From NCBI GenBank assembly GCA_937876985.1, contig CALEFT010000020.1, forward strand, positions 105,285 to 169,284: DNA of 64,000 bases, read 5' to 3'. The notes under the pieces were generated by a model. That model was not told the DNA's origin. It ran no database searches and saw only the letters and a program-made list of their open reading frames with translations. This DNA is from an uncultured Clostridia bacterium (lineage in GTDB: Bacteria; Bacillota; Clostridia; Saccharofermentanales; Saccharofermentanaceae). The translations under genes were made by a program, and so were the position numbers. Within the stretch, counting starts at the first letter, position 1. The number at the start of each line of letters is the position of its first letter. Positions 9,044-19,500 of this stretch are shown piece after piece.

Positions 9044-10486
9044 TTACTGAATGTGATCAGCTAAGGAGAAATCGTCTGGACATGAATCTGGTGATGGTGA
9101 ACTAGGAATTTCTGGAACTAAGTCAAATGGAACAGTCTCACCATAGAAGAATTCTTGTACATATGGAATAGTTTCATTCCAATTGTTACGAATGCTCCAC
9201 TCGCCACCATACATTCCGGAATTAAAGAAGCCATCAAGTGGTAGCTGCAAATACTGCATTTCGAGGTTGGTAATAGAAGGCAAGAAATCAAGAGCATATT
9301 CTGTAATATCTTGCTCACTAATATTTGTAGTAATACAAGAGAGAATGTCATCAATTACTGTAGCCTTTGATGCAAGTCCCATGTTCATAAAGGAATCCAT
9401 GAGGCTTCTTAGAACTTCAACCTGTCTTTCAGATCGCTCATAGTCACCATTTCCAATGTGACGAATTCTCGCATATGCTACTGCTTGACGACCATTGAGC
9501 CAGATATTACCTGTATTGTATACTGCTTGATATGCAGGATCCAAACCCTGAATTGCATTAATTTCTGCAAGATTTGTGTTGAGACCACCTTGTCCGTATA
9601 CTTCAGAGGATGAAGCATATACATATACTCCACCAACGGCATCAATAACATTTGCCATATTATGGAAATTTACATACGCATATCCATTAAGATCAAGTCT
9701 TAATGTATTCTCAATAGTAAGCTGTAATAATTCTGGGCCACCGCGGCTCATAGCAGCGTTTATCTTCATAGGATTACTATATCCAGGAACATAAACATAG
9801 GAGTCTCTAGCAATAGATATTAGTTTTACTGTTCCCTCTGTACTGTTGATGGACATAATCATAATAACATCAGCTAGTGCACCTGTTCCATCTTCGGAGT
9901 AGCTTCTTGCACGAGAATCAATACCAATAAGTAGGAAATTAGAAATATCATCACTTTCAATAAGAGGCTCAACTGTAGTTTCAACTAAATCAGACAATTC
10001 TACAGTTTGTCCCTTCTCATCAATAATAGTTGGATTAGTATTAACTGTCTCAAATGTGATTTGGCTCATTAGATAATTCTTATAAAATAGTCCAAAACAA
10101 ACTACACCGAGCACTAGTCCTAGTATGCCAGCAGATACCCATAATAGAATTTTGAGTGCTAAATTGCGCTTCTTTCTCTTCTTCTTAGATGATTTGTCTA
10201 ACTCATTATTCTTGCTAGTAGAGCTAGAATTATTAGTATTTCTGATATTAACATTATTAGATGGTTTTGTGCTATTACTAGCATTTGCTTTATTTACTAC
10301 CATTCTATCGTTAGGATCTAATGAATTATAGCTAACCTCATTACCGAAAGTAGGATCAACTGTTCTAGTATTAGGTGTAGACCTAGTATTGGGATTAGCA
10401 GGTAATGAATTATTCTTATTAGTGCTAGGTAATCTAGAATTTCTACCATCCATGTTGAAATCAAAATTCTTGTCTTCTTTGTCCAT
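9044..10486 (-). CDS. LytR-CpsA-Psr (LCP) family cell-wall glycopolymer transferase
   Basis: A 480-aa protein with an Asn/Ser-rich, disordered cytoplasmic N-terminus of about 100 residues and a KKKRKKRN positive patch. One membrane helix follows (about residues 108-131), then an extracellular LCP domain. LCP landmarks are NFLLIGIDSRA, the arginine-aspartate in ISIARDSYVYVPG, KINAAMSRGGPELLQLTIEN and the arginines in AYARIRHIGNGDYERSERQ. LCP proteins move lipid-linked teichoic acid or polysaccharide onto peptidoglycan. The C-terminus after the domain is Pro/Ser-rich. GAGGAG precedes the ATG. It lies 38 bp after galE, whose product feeds sugar nucleotides to surface polymers, which fits. Confidence 0.9.
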   Translation of the reverse strand: MDKEDKNFDFNMDGRNSRLPSTNKNNSLPANPNTRSTPNTRTVDPTFGNEVSYNSLDPNDRMVVNKANASNSTKPSNNVNIRNTNNSSSTSKNNELDKSSKKKRKKRNLALKILLWVSAGILGLVLGVVCFGLFYKNYLMSQITFETVNTNPTIIDEKGQTVELSDLVETTVEPLIESDDISNFLLIGIDSRARSYSEDGTGALADVIMIMSINSTEGTVKLISIARDSYVYVPGYSNPMKINAAMSRGGPELLQLTIENTLRLDLNGYAYVNFHNMANVIDAVGGVYVYASSSEVYGQGGLNTNLAEINAIQGLDPAYQAVYNTGNIWLNGRQAVAYARIRHIGNGDYERSERQVEVLRSLMDSFMNMGLASKATVIDDILSCITTNISEQDITEYALDFLPSITNLEMQYLQLPLDGFFNSGMYGGEWSIRNNWNETIPYVQEFFYGETVPFDLVPEIPSSPSPDSCPDDFSLADHIQ

Positions 10487-10524
10487 TTAGTTTTCTCCTC
10501 ATAAATTATTATTTCTCATATATC

Positions 10525-11556
10525 TTAAATATTGTTATCACAGAATTGTTGCCACTTCCAAGAAGAAGCACACATATCGTTAATGTCTCTATTAGCTACA
10601 AAGCCAAGTTTTTCCTTAGCTTTAGTAGTATCTGCATAGCAAATAGCTATATCACCAGCTCGTCTCTTACCATAAGAATGAGGTATCTTGTGTCCACAAG
10701 CCTTCTCATACGCTTGTACTGCTTCAGTTACAGAAATAGCATTTCCTGTACCTAGATTAAAAATATCAAAATGACACTTATTAGATAATAAATAATCCAA
10801 CGCCTTCACATGTCCTTGAGCTAGATCACAAACATGAATATAATCTCTTAAACAAGTACCATCAGGCGTATTATAATCATTTCCAAAAATAGTAAGAGAA
10901 TCTAGCACACCATTAGCTACACGAGAAATGTATGGGAACAAATTATTAGGAATACCACAAGGATCCTCACCAATAATTCCAGATTCATGTGCACCTACTG
11001 GGTTAAAATATCTAAGCAAAATGAAATTCATATTTGGGTTAGAAACAGATAAATCCTCTATCATCTGCTCTATCATCCACTTTGTCCAACCGTATGGATT
11101 AGTACATATACCTGTTGGAGAATTCTCGTTAAAAGGAACATCTTCACTCATTCCATAAACTGTTGCAGAAGAGCTGAAAATAAAAGACTTAACATTATAT
11201 TCATCTGCAAGCTCATATGTAGTAAGGAACGAATCAATATTATTACGATAATACATAGCAGGCTTATTAACAGACTCACCTACTGCCTTGAATCCAGCAA
11301 AATGAATAACAGCATCTATAGGATTACCTGAATCCAAAGCTTCAGAAAATACATTTCTAAGAGAATTCTTATCAGTACAATCAACATCATAACAAGGAAT
11401 ATCTTGTCCACAAATCTTGGCAAGTCTATTAAGAACATCTTTCTTACTATTAGAGAAATTATCTACAATAGTAACAGAATGATTATTCTTAATAAGCTCT
11501 ACTACAGTGTGCGAACCGATATAGCCAGCTCCACCTGTTACAAGTACATGCGCCAT
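10525..11556 (-). CDS. galE: UDP-glucose 4-epimerase
   Basis: A 343-aa extended short-chain dehydrogenase that interconverts UDP-glucose and UDP-galactose with bound NAD in the cytosol. It shows the NAD fingerprint GGAGYIGSHT at residues 7-16, the catalytic serine region SSSATVYG and the YxxxK pair in NPYGWTKWM. The substrate segment ILLRYFNPVGAHESG is typical of GalE, and the length is normal. GGAGG precedes the ATG and a promoter lies upstream. Co-transcription with the LCP gene suggests a role in surface polysaccharide as well as galactose use. Confidence 0.95.
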   Translation of the reverse strand: MAHVLVTGGAGYIGSHTVVELIKNNHSVTIVDNFSNSKKDVLNRLAKICGQDIPCYDVDCTDKNSLRNVFSEALDSGNPIDAVIHFAGFKAVGESVNKPAMYYRNNIDSFLTTYELADEYNVKSFIFSSSATVYGMSEDVPFNENSPTGICTNPYGWTKWMIEQMIEDLSVSNPNMNFILLRYFNPVGAHESGIIGEDPCGIPNNLFPYISRVANGVLDSLTIFGNDYNTPDGTCLRDYIHVCDLAQGHVKALDYLLSNKCHFDIFNLGTGNAISVTEAVQAYEKACGHKIPHSYGKRRAGDIAICYADTTKAKEKLGFVANRDINDMCASSWKWQQFCDNNI

Positions 11557-11594
11557 ATTCCCTCCATATAATGTTTATATATCTACAACCATTT

Positions 11595-11622
11595 AATATA
11601 TTACAAAATTAAATTATGTCAA
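11595..11622 (-). promoter_or_regulatory. Probable galE promoter
   Basis: TTGACA (11617-11622) and TATATT (11595-11600) with a 16-bp spacer, about 40 bp upstream of the galE start on minus. The surrounding DNA is very AT-rich, so the -10 choice is less sure. Confidence 0.6.
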
Positions 11623-11658
11623 TAATTCAACAAGAGAATATTTTAATCAAAAATGCTT

Positions 11659-13209
11659 CTAAATTGCATCATCTGGATTAACTCGAGGAATTCTAATTAA
11701 AAACTTAGCTCCACCCTCTGGTTTATTACTTGCAGTAATATCTCCGCTATGCTCCTCAGCTATAGACTTTACAAGAGCAAGTCCAATACCGTGCTTGCCA
11801 TCCTTACCCTTTGCAAACCTATCGAAAAGCTTCGGGAATATTTCTTTACTAATACCTGGACCATCATCCGAAATCTCAAAATATACGACCTTATCATCAG
11901 CCCAACACTTAAAATGGACATGTTTTGTTGCATATCTAAGACCATTGGAAATTACATTCTCTAGCATACGGAACAGATCATTCTCGTTGGCATAAATATA
12001 AACATTATTAAGCTTAATGGAATTAACGAGCTCCTTTCCACTATAGAGGAAACCTCCCCTTACCTTCTCGATAACATGTCCAACGAGCTGGTTTGAGTCG
12101 AGAATGCTTTTCGAGATAATATAATTGCCCTTAGAAGATAAATCCATTCTAGAAATCGATAGCAAATTCTCTACCATATTCGATAGTCTGTTAGACTCAT
12201 CAATAATAATATCTATTGTAGCATCCTTCTCAGACTCATCAAAAACATTATGCTTAATTCCCTCTGCATAACCCTGAATAGACATAAGCGGTGTTCTTAA
12301 CTCATGAGAAGCGTTCTGGAAGAAGGTTTTCTGCTCTTTATCGCTTTCTTCGAGCCTTCTTGCCATATGAATCATAGTATTCGACAAGTCATGCAACTCT
12401 TTACTAACAGCATTGAACTCTCTACCGCGAAAATCTCCCTTAGAAATCCTCCTAGCAAAACGCGAAAGCTGCTTAGTCGAAGAAATTACAGGATAAGAAA
12501 CAAATATGCTAAGAACACCTGCAACAGCAATAGAAAGAACCATAGTAGTAAACAAAGCTTCATTTACGGAGTCAACGAAAGCCATATAATTAGAAGGATC
12601 AACATAGAAAACCATGTAATAATCTTCAAAATCCGTATTATCGTTAGAAGAATCTGAATACTCAACTTTTACAAATCGATAATAGTAATTAATATCTCCA
12701 ATATAAACGGTGTCAGTTATCTTATCAGTATCAATAGGACCATCACTTGTAATTGCATCCAAAATATTAGTCGCTAATCTTGTATTAGAAGCAGAATAAA
12801 ACAGCGACGGATATACAAGAGAGTACTCCTTCGGATTATTCAAATCATTGATAGAAACGAGTGCAATTGATGCTTCATTAGAAAGCTCGGTAGAGCTAAT
12901 AATCGAGTCAAGAAGATGAGAACGAATCTGTTCTGGATTACTTACATCTAACTCACTTAAGCTAGATCGAAAAGCAATAGCAAACGACTGACAAGAATTG
13001 ATTGCATTGTCGATACGTCTAGAACATTCTTGGTTAACATATGAATTCAAAATTGCATTGATACCAATACTTACACTAATAAAAATAAAAAGAATTACCA
13101 ATGCAAAAGCAGAGTAAATATGTAAAGCTAGCGGACTACGAAGAATCTTAATACGTAGTCTAGTAAAAAACTTCTTAATAGAATGTATGTAACGCCCTAG
13201 CTTATCCAA
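11659..13209 (-). CDS. Two-component sensor histidine kinase
   Basis: A 516-aa membrane kinase. Domains in order are a membrane segment (about residues 24-52), an extracellular sensor region (about 53-215), a second membrane segment (about 217-243), a HAMP linker, a HisKA domain with the phosphate-accepting histidine in NASHELRTPLMS, and a HATPase domain. The HATPase boxes are NVISNGLRYA (N), EISDDGPGIS (G1) and GKHGIGLALVKS (G2). It follows its response regulator by 33 bp, so the pair is one operon. The signal sensed is not visible. The architecture resembles envelope-stress sensors such as WalK or PhoR, but no closer assignment is justified. Confidence 0.93.
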   Translation of the reverse strand: MDKLGRYIHSIKKFFTRLRIKILRSPLALHIYSAFALVILFIFISVSIGINAILNSYVNQECSRRIDNAINSCQSFAIAFRSSLSELDVSNPEQIRSHLLDSIISSTELSNEASIALVSINDLNNPKEYSLVYPSLFYSASNTRLATNILDAITSDGPIDTDKITDTVYIGDINYYYRFVKVEYSDSSNDNTDFEDYYMVFYVDPSNYMAFVDSVNEALFTTMVLSIAVAGVLSIFVSYPVISSTKQLSRFARRISKGDFRGREFNAVSKELHDLSNTMIHMARRLEESDKEQKTFFQNASHELRTPLMSIQGYAEGIKHNVFDESEKDATIDIIIDESNRLSNMVENLLSISRMDLSSKGNYIISKSILDSNQLVGHVIEKVRGGFLYSGKELVNSIKLNNVYIYANENDLFRMLENVISNGLRYATKHVHFKCWADDKVVYFEISDDGPGISKEIFPKLFDRFAKGKDGKHGIGLALVKSIAEEHSGDITASNKPEGGAKFLIRIPRVNPDDAI

Positions 13210-13242
13210 AACAACCGCCTCTCATTGTTATATCAAATTATC

Positions 13243-13938
13243 TTACTGTGCTTTCTTCTCCTCAAGCCTGAAGCCATAACCCCAAACAGTCGAAATAGAA
13301 GTATTTGAGTCTACAATCTTCTTACGAAGACGCTTTACGGTGTCATCAGCTACTCTCGTCTCAACTTCTGTCTCGTACCCCCATATTTTATCAAGAAGTT
13401 CTACTCTTGGCACAGCTCTTTCTTTATTAATAATCAAATATGACAAAAGAGCATATTCGTTAGGAGTTAAAGGCAAATCCTGATCCTTAAGAGTTGCTGT
13501 CTTAGTCTTAACATTAAGAACGATATCACCGAAACACAAGTTAGATGTATCTAATTCCTTATCACCTGTCATAGAATCTCTTCTTGCAAGAATTGACTTA
13601 ACCTTAGTTACTAGCTTAACTGGACTAAATGGCTTAGTAAAATAATCATCACTACCCATATTTAGACCCTGTATATAATCTGTATCAGAATCTCTAGCAG
13701 TTAGCATAATAATTGGTACATTAGAAATCTTACGAATCTCGCTACAAATAAAGAAGCCATCTCTACCAGGCATCATTACATCTAGAATAATCAAATCACA
13801 TGGATCTGAAACAAATTTCTTAAGAAGCAAGTCTCCAGTCTCAAATCCAAAACAAATGTATCCTTCTCTCTCTAGAAAAGACTTAAGCAAATTTCGAATA
13901 TTGTTGTCATCATCTGCGATATAAATTATCTTATCCAT
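13243..13938 (-). CDS. OmpR/PhoB-type response regulator
   Basis: A 231-aa transcription factor. The receiver domain has the acidic pair in ADDDNNIRN, the phosphorylated aspartate in LIILDVMMPGRDG, the switch threonine in IMLTARDSD and the lysine in YFTKPF. The C-terminal winged-helix domain shows LTPNEYALLSYLIIN and VETRVADDTVKRLRKKI, the recognition helix region of the OmpR family. GGAGGAAG precedes the ATG. It is the first gene of the two-gene operon with the sensor kinase. Its regulon is unknown. Confidence 0.94.
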   Translation of the reverse strand: MDKIIYIADDDNNIRNLLKSFLEREGYICFGFETGDLLLKKFVSDPCDLIILDVMMPGRDGFFICSEIRKISNVPIIMLTARDSDTDYIQGLNMGSDDYFTKPFSPVKLVTKVKSILARRDSMTGDKELDTSNLCFGDIVLNVKTKTATLKDQDLPLTPNEYALLSYLIINKERAVPRVELLDKIWGYETEVETRVADDTVKRLRKKIVDSNTSISTVWGYGFRLEEKKAQ

Positions 13939-14030
13939 ATTTCTTCCTCCACTTTAGGAAATTCTACCTTATTTTATCTCATATCACTAATATGAAAATA
14001 TTAAAATGGTGCAAAATTAAGGTTCTTGAA

Positions 14031-14064
14031 TAATAAAAAAATAAGGCTGTCATATGACAGCCTT
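14031..14064 (-). terminator. pnp terminator
   Basis: A perfect 22-bp palindrome at 14043-14064 (arms AAGGCTGTCA / TGACAGCCTT around TA) followed on minus by TTATTTTTTTATT. It lies about 35 bp after the pnp stop. Confidence 0.88.
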
Positions 14065-14098
14065 ACTAATTTGTAACTATAAAGAATAATTACCAGAA

Positions 14099-16345
14099 TC
14101 AGAATTCGATTCTTCTGCCCTTCTTCTCGGAACCATTGTCATCATCATTATGATTATTGAAACCACGGTTTGGACGATCACCTCGTCCACCATTACGACG
14201 CTCACGATTCTGTCTTGGCTCTCTTCTTCTTGGCTCCTCTTCTACATAGCCTTCTGGCTTTGGCATAGTGTCACGGATAGAGAGGTTGATTCTGCCCTGA
14301 TTATCAATCTCGATAACCTTAACCTTTACAACATCGCCTTCCTTAACAACATCCTCAACCTTGTCAACTCTATTCCAAGCAAGCTTAGAAATATGTACAA
14401 GACCTTCCTTACCAGGAATGAATTCAACAAATGCACCGAAGTCCATAAGTCTTGTTACTGTACCTTCAAACTCAGCTCCTACCTCTGGATCATTTACGAT
14501 ACCATTAATAATTGCCTTTGCCTTATCAGCAGCAACAAGATCTGGAGTAGAAATATAAAGCTTACCCTCATCATTGATATCAATCTGTGCACCAGTGTCA
14601 GCGATAATCTTATTGATTACCTTTCCGCCTGAACCGATAACCTCACGAATCTTATCTACAGGAATCTGCATAGAAATGATTCTAGGAGCATATGGAGAAA
14701 GATCCTCACGTGGAGCAGCAATTCTTGGAAGTAATACTTCGTTGATAATCTGGAGACGACCCTTCTTTGTAAGAGCAAATGCCTCACGAATAATATCAAG
14801 AGAAAGACCTTCAACCTTGATATCTACCTGAATAGAAGTAATACCCTCAGTTGTACCAGCTACCTTGAAGTCCATATCGCCGAAGAAGTCCTCGATACCC
14901 TGAATGTCCATAAATACGAGGAAGTCCTCATCATTCTCTTCGTTAACAATAAGTCCGGAAGAAATACCAGCAACTGGTCTTTTAATTGGAACACCAGCGT
15001 CCATAAGAGAAAGTGTAGAAGCACATACAGAACCCTGTGATGTGGAACCATTAGACATTGTAATCTCGGATACTGTTCTAATAGCATATGGGAACTCTTC
15101 CTCAGATGGGAGAACAGGAACAAGAGATCTCTCAGCAAGTGCACCGTGACCAATCTCACGACGACCTGGAGAACGTGTAGCCTTTGCTTCACCAACAGAA
15201 TAACCTGGGAAGTTATAGTGGTGCATATATCTCTTTGTAGTCTCTGTATCAAGACCCTCAATATTCTGTGCCTCAGAAAGTGGAGCAAGAGTACAGATAT
15301 TTACAACCTGTGTCTGTCCTCTCTGGAATACAGAAGAACCGTGAACTCTTGGAATAATACCAACATCACATGAAAGAGGACGAATCTGATCAAGGCTTCT
15401 TCCATCTACACGAACGTGCTCACGGAACAAGTAATCACGAACAACCTTCTTCTGAAGCTTATACATTGCATCAGGAACCCACTTAAGAAGTTCTTCATCC
15501 TGTGAGGCAACATATTCGCTAACCTTCTCTGTAAGTGTGTTAACATTTGCATCTCTAACACTCTTATCATCGGAAAGAACTGCTTGACGCATATCGTCCC
15601 AAGCAAAGTCCTTAATCATTGAGAATACATCCTCTGGAACATCAGCGGACTCATACTCGAACTTTGGCTTACCAATCTCTGCAACAATGGAATTAATGAA
15701 AGCAACAATTTCCTTACATACTTCGTGTCCATCAGCGATAGCCTGAAGCATAACATCATCTGGAACTTCGTTTGCACCAGCCTCAACCATGCAAATCTTC
15801 TTCTCTGTACATGCAAGTGTTACATACATGTCAGAAATCTTTCTTTCCTCTTCGTTAGGGTTGATTACAGTCTTACCATCGATAAGGCCGAGAACAACAC
15901 CAGCGATAGGTCCCTTCCATGGAATATCAGAAATAGCAATTGCGATAGAAGTACCGAGCATTGCAGTAATTTCTGGAGAACAATCCTGATCAACAGACAT
16001 TACAAGGTTAGAAACAACTACATCATTTCTTAAGTCCTTTGGGAACAATGGACGAACTGGTCTGTCAATTACACGAGATGTAAGAATAGCCTTCTCAGAA
16101 GGACGACCCTCTCTCTTAATATATCCACCTGGAATACGACCAACAGCATACTGCTTCTCTTCGTAATCAACTGATAGTGGGAAGAAATCAATTCCATCTC
16201 TTGGCTTCTCAGAAGCAGTAACAGTAGAAAGAATTGTTGTGTCACCGTACTTAACAAGTACAGAACCATTTGCAAACTGTGCAATCTTGCCTGCCTCTAC
16301 AACAAAAGGACGGCCTGCAATAGTAGTTTGGAAAATCTTTTGCAT
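14099..16345 (-). CDS. pnp: Polynucleotide phosphorylase
   Basis: A 748-aa trimeric 3'-5' exoribonuclease that phosphorolyses RNA to nucleoside diphosphates. Two RNase PH domains are separated by an alpha-helical linker; the second carries GRREIGHGALAERSL and the catalytic region FMDIQGIEDFFGDMDFKVAG. A KH domain follows (IREVIGSGGKVINKI), then an S1 domain (GTVTRLMDFGAFVEFIPGKEG). The tail of about 50 residues is rich in Arg, Asn and Gly, possibly for RNA contact. AAGGAG precedes the ATG. The gene is monocistronic between two terminators, with a long leader of about 100 nt. That leader may allow self-cleavage control as known for pnp elsewhere, but this is an inference. Confidence 0.97.
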   Translation of the reverse strand: MQKIFQTTIAGRPFVVEAGKIAQFANGSVLVKYGDTTILSTVTASEKPRDGIDFFPLSVDYEEKQYAVGRIPGGYIKREGRPSEKAILTSRVIDRPVRPLFPKDLRNDVVVSNLVMSVDQDCSPEITAMLGTSIAIAISDIPWKGPIAGVVLGLIDGKTVINPNEEERKISDMYVTLACTEKKICMVEAGANEVPDDVMLQAIADGHEVCKEIVAFINSIVAEIGKPKFEYESADVPEDVFSMIKDFAWDDMRQAVLSDDKSVRDANVNTLTEKVSEYVASQDEELLKWVPDAMYKLQKKVVRDYLFREHVRVDGRSLDQIRPLSCDVGIIPRVHGSSVFQRGQTQVVNICTLAPLSEAQNIEGLDTETTKRYMHHYNFPGYSVGEAKATRSPGRREIGHGALAERSLVPVLPSEEEFPYAIRTVSEITMSNGSTSQGSVCASTLSLMDAGVPIKRPVAGISSGLIVNEENDEDFLVFMDIQGIEDFFGDMDFKVAGTTEGITSIQVDIKVEGLSLDIIREAFALTKKGRLQIINEVLLPRIAAPREDLSPYAPRIISMQIPVDKIREVIGSGGKVINKIIADTGAQIDINDEGKLYISTPDLVAADKAKAIINGIVNDPEVGAEFEGTVTRLMDFGAFVEFIPGKEGLVHISKLAWNRVDKVEDVVKEGDVVKVKVIEIDNQGRINLSIRDTMPKPEGYVEEEPRRREPRQNRERRNGGRGDRPNRGFNNHNDDDNGSEKKGRRIEF

Positions 16346-16476
16346 ATTAGCATCTCCTTAAAATATTCTTTTGCTCGGAGGTAGCTTGCAGATTCACACC
16401 TTGAATAAATCAAGATATCAATCTACACACTACACTCCATCTGAGCATAACTCGTTGTATTATAACGCATTACTAG

Positions 16477-16515
16477 AAAAAAAACTAATGCTTTTCGATA
16501 AACGAAAAGCATTAG
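16477..16515 (-). terminator. smc terminator containing inverted GCTTTTCG pair
   Basis: A 13-bp perfect stem (CTAATGCTTTTCG at 16485-16497 with its complement at 16503-16515) around a 5-nt loop, followed on minus by eight T. It lies 9 bp after the smc stop. The stem carries two inverted copies of the core GCTTTTCG of the dispersed motif, reminiscent of uptake-sequence terminators in Neisseria and Haemophilus. Confidence 0.88.
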
Positions 16516-16523
16516 CAAAAAAT

Positions 16524-19500
16524 TTATTCTCCAAGTCGCATAGAAAGAATCTTCGATATACCACGCTCTTGCATTGTAACGCCATACATTCTGTCACAAG
16601 CTTCCATCGTACCCTTACGGTGAGTAACAATAATGAACTGCGATCTAGCACAATATCGACGAACGAAGTCAGTAAATCTACTAACGTTAACATCATCAAG
16701 AGCAGCCTCAACCTCATCGAGAACAACGAACGGAGATGGACGGAGCTGCAATATAGCAAATAACAAAGCAATTGCAGTAAGACAACGCTCACCACCAGAA
16801 AGCAGTGTGAGGTTTTGAAGTTTCTTTCCAGGAGGCTGTGCCTTAATCTCGATATCGCAACTTAAGACGTCATCATCACCTAGCAAAATTTCAGCTGTAC
16901 CACCATTAAACAAATCTTCAAATACTGTCTTGAAGTTGTTGTTAATGATCTCAAAGTGAGAAATAAACTGCGAACGCATTTCTTCAATTAGGTCAGAGAT
17001 AACCTTCTCTAGGTCTTGCTTAGCCTTGTAAATATCATCTCTTTGACTAGACATAAATTCATACTTCTCAGATACTTCTTTATATTCAGCAATAGAATTA
17101 TGGTTAACTGGACCGATTGCCTTAATCTCAGAACGAAGCTTAGCAATATCTCTATTAATAGAAGCAACATCGCTATCCTTAAGCTTTATATATAGATCAC
17201 TATCCTTCACATTATCGAAGGTAGTCTCATAATTCTCCCACAATGAGTTCTTACAAGTATCTATCTCAAGTATATAACGCTCATATTTATTAACGAGATT
17301 ATTGAGCTCATTACGAAGCGAATTAAGTCTGTCGCTACAGCTAGTAAGTCTGTCTGCAAAGCTACTAATCTCTTCATCAAGCTTTGACTTAGACTCAATA
17401 ACAAGAGCAACTTCCTTATTCTTCTCATCATAACGCTTTGACAAATCCTTAAGCATTGCTTCAAAATCAGAAACCTTCTTATTTAATAACTCGACCTGCT
17501 TATTATTCTCTTCGTTGTCCAAATCCTTACGAGAGATTGATTGTTCGAGGTTTTTAATAGTTTCCTTGTGAACATCTATAATACTGAGCACACCATTACG
17601 CTCTGCAATAAAACGCTGTGCACTTGTTGTGTGCTCACTAACTTCATCACGAAGCTTTGAAATTTTATTATTATAATCCTCAAATTCTTGCGCATTGTTA
17701 TTAATAGATTCACGAAGACTTGCAAGATTATCTTCAACTTCAGAAAGTACAGTTCTTGTTTCTTCAAGATCTTCTTCGCATGATAGCTTCTCCTTAGAAT
17801 ACTGCTCTAAATTAAGTTCGATTTCCTTACACTGAGTATTAATCTCATCAAGTCTTTTCTTAAGATTGTTATATGTCGTTTCTGCCTTTGCTCTTTCTAC
17901 TGAATAGTACTTCAAGAATTCTTCAAGCTTAGCAATTTCAACTTTAATATCATTGGATTCTTCGTCAATTTCTTGACGCTCTACCTCAAGAAGAGCCAAG
18001 TCTCTTTCAATCTGCTCATTTTCTCTCTTAAGCTCTTCTATTTCTCTGGATCTACCTAAGATACCAGCTCCATTTTTACGAACAGAGCCGCCAGTTAGAG
18101 AGCCACCCGGGTTAATTGCATCACCAGAGAGAGTAATAATTCTACTTCCATAAGAAATCTTCTTAGCAATCTTTCTAGCATTATCCAAATCATCACAAAT
18201 AATAATTCTACCAAGCAAGTTTGAAATGATATCATTTAATGAAGAGTCGCAAGATACTAGATTCGAAGCAATATCAATATATCCATCAACAATTGATGCC
18301 TTATTCTCTGTCTCCTTGTCAATGTCTCTGGACTTAATGTTCTCAATTGGCAAGAAAGTAACTCTACCTAATCTTTCACGCTTCAAAACATCAATCAAGT
18401 CTGACGCTTCCTGCTCAGTATGAGTTACAACATTATGAATTGCATTACCAAGAGCTATTTCTATTGCAATCTCATACTTCTCATCAACACTAATTAAGTC
18501 ACCAAGAATACCAACAATCTTCTTGCTCAAAGAATTATCATTAGCATAATTAACTAGGCGTCTTACTGACTCCTGATATCCTTCCTTACGCTTCTCTAAC
18601 TCGATTAAAGTATTAATTCTAGTCTTTATTGTTGTAAACTTATTATTCTTTTGTTCATAAGAAGACAGAAGCTTTGATTCCTTTGCCTTAATAGCCTCTA
18701 ATTTCTCTTTACGAGTTGCAATATCAGAGTGAATGCTTGCTTCTTCCTTCATTGCATTCTTGAACACTTCGTCTGAATCAGCAAGTTGCTTTTTTACATC
18801 AGAAAGCAAATCATTATTAGTAACTCTAGAAATAGAAAGCTCATTAATCTTATCATCAAGAGAACTAATCTTTGTCTCATAATGATTAATCTGATTCTTA
18901 TATGTAAGAAGCTCCTGAGTATTAGAATCTAACTTCTCCTTAGTATCCTCGTTAATTTCAGCCTTACTACGATACTCTTCTTCTAATTCATCAATTGATG
19001 CCTTTATTTTGTTTCCAAGGGACTCTTCCTCTTGCGCCTTTGTCAAAAGCTCATCAGCCTTCGCTTGCTTTTCGAGAATGTTTTCTTCAGAAATCTTAAT
19101 TTGACTTAGAAGCTCACTTTTCTCATCCTCATAAGCCTTCTGGCTATCCTTTAAGTGCTCTAGACTTTGTAGTGCAAGTTTGCCTTCACTTTTTGTCTCG
19201 AAAATCTCTTCGGAAATATCAGAAAGCTCCTGACGCTTCATTTCAATCTCATCTTCAATCGAATTAAGCTTATTTGTAACATCCATATTGTCAGAACGAA
19301 TCTTGAGGAGTAAATCTTCTTGCACCTTGATATCTGCTTCAAGCTGGCTCTTGTACTCACCTTGATTACCCATCTGACTATTAGCATTATTAATCTTATG
19401 AATTAACAAAGAAATGTCCTTAGTCTTAAGTTCATCGTAAGCTTTATGGTATTTAATTGCATCTTCAGACTGCTGCTTCAAAGGCTCAATTCTCTCAGAA

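Noticed and set aside
14150..16284. Many long open frames on plus and minus inside pnp
   Set aside because: Shadows of the pnp frame; low-quality composition, no ribosome sites, and pnp is clearly the conserved product.
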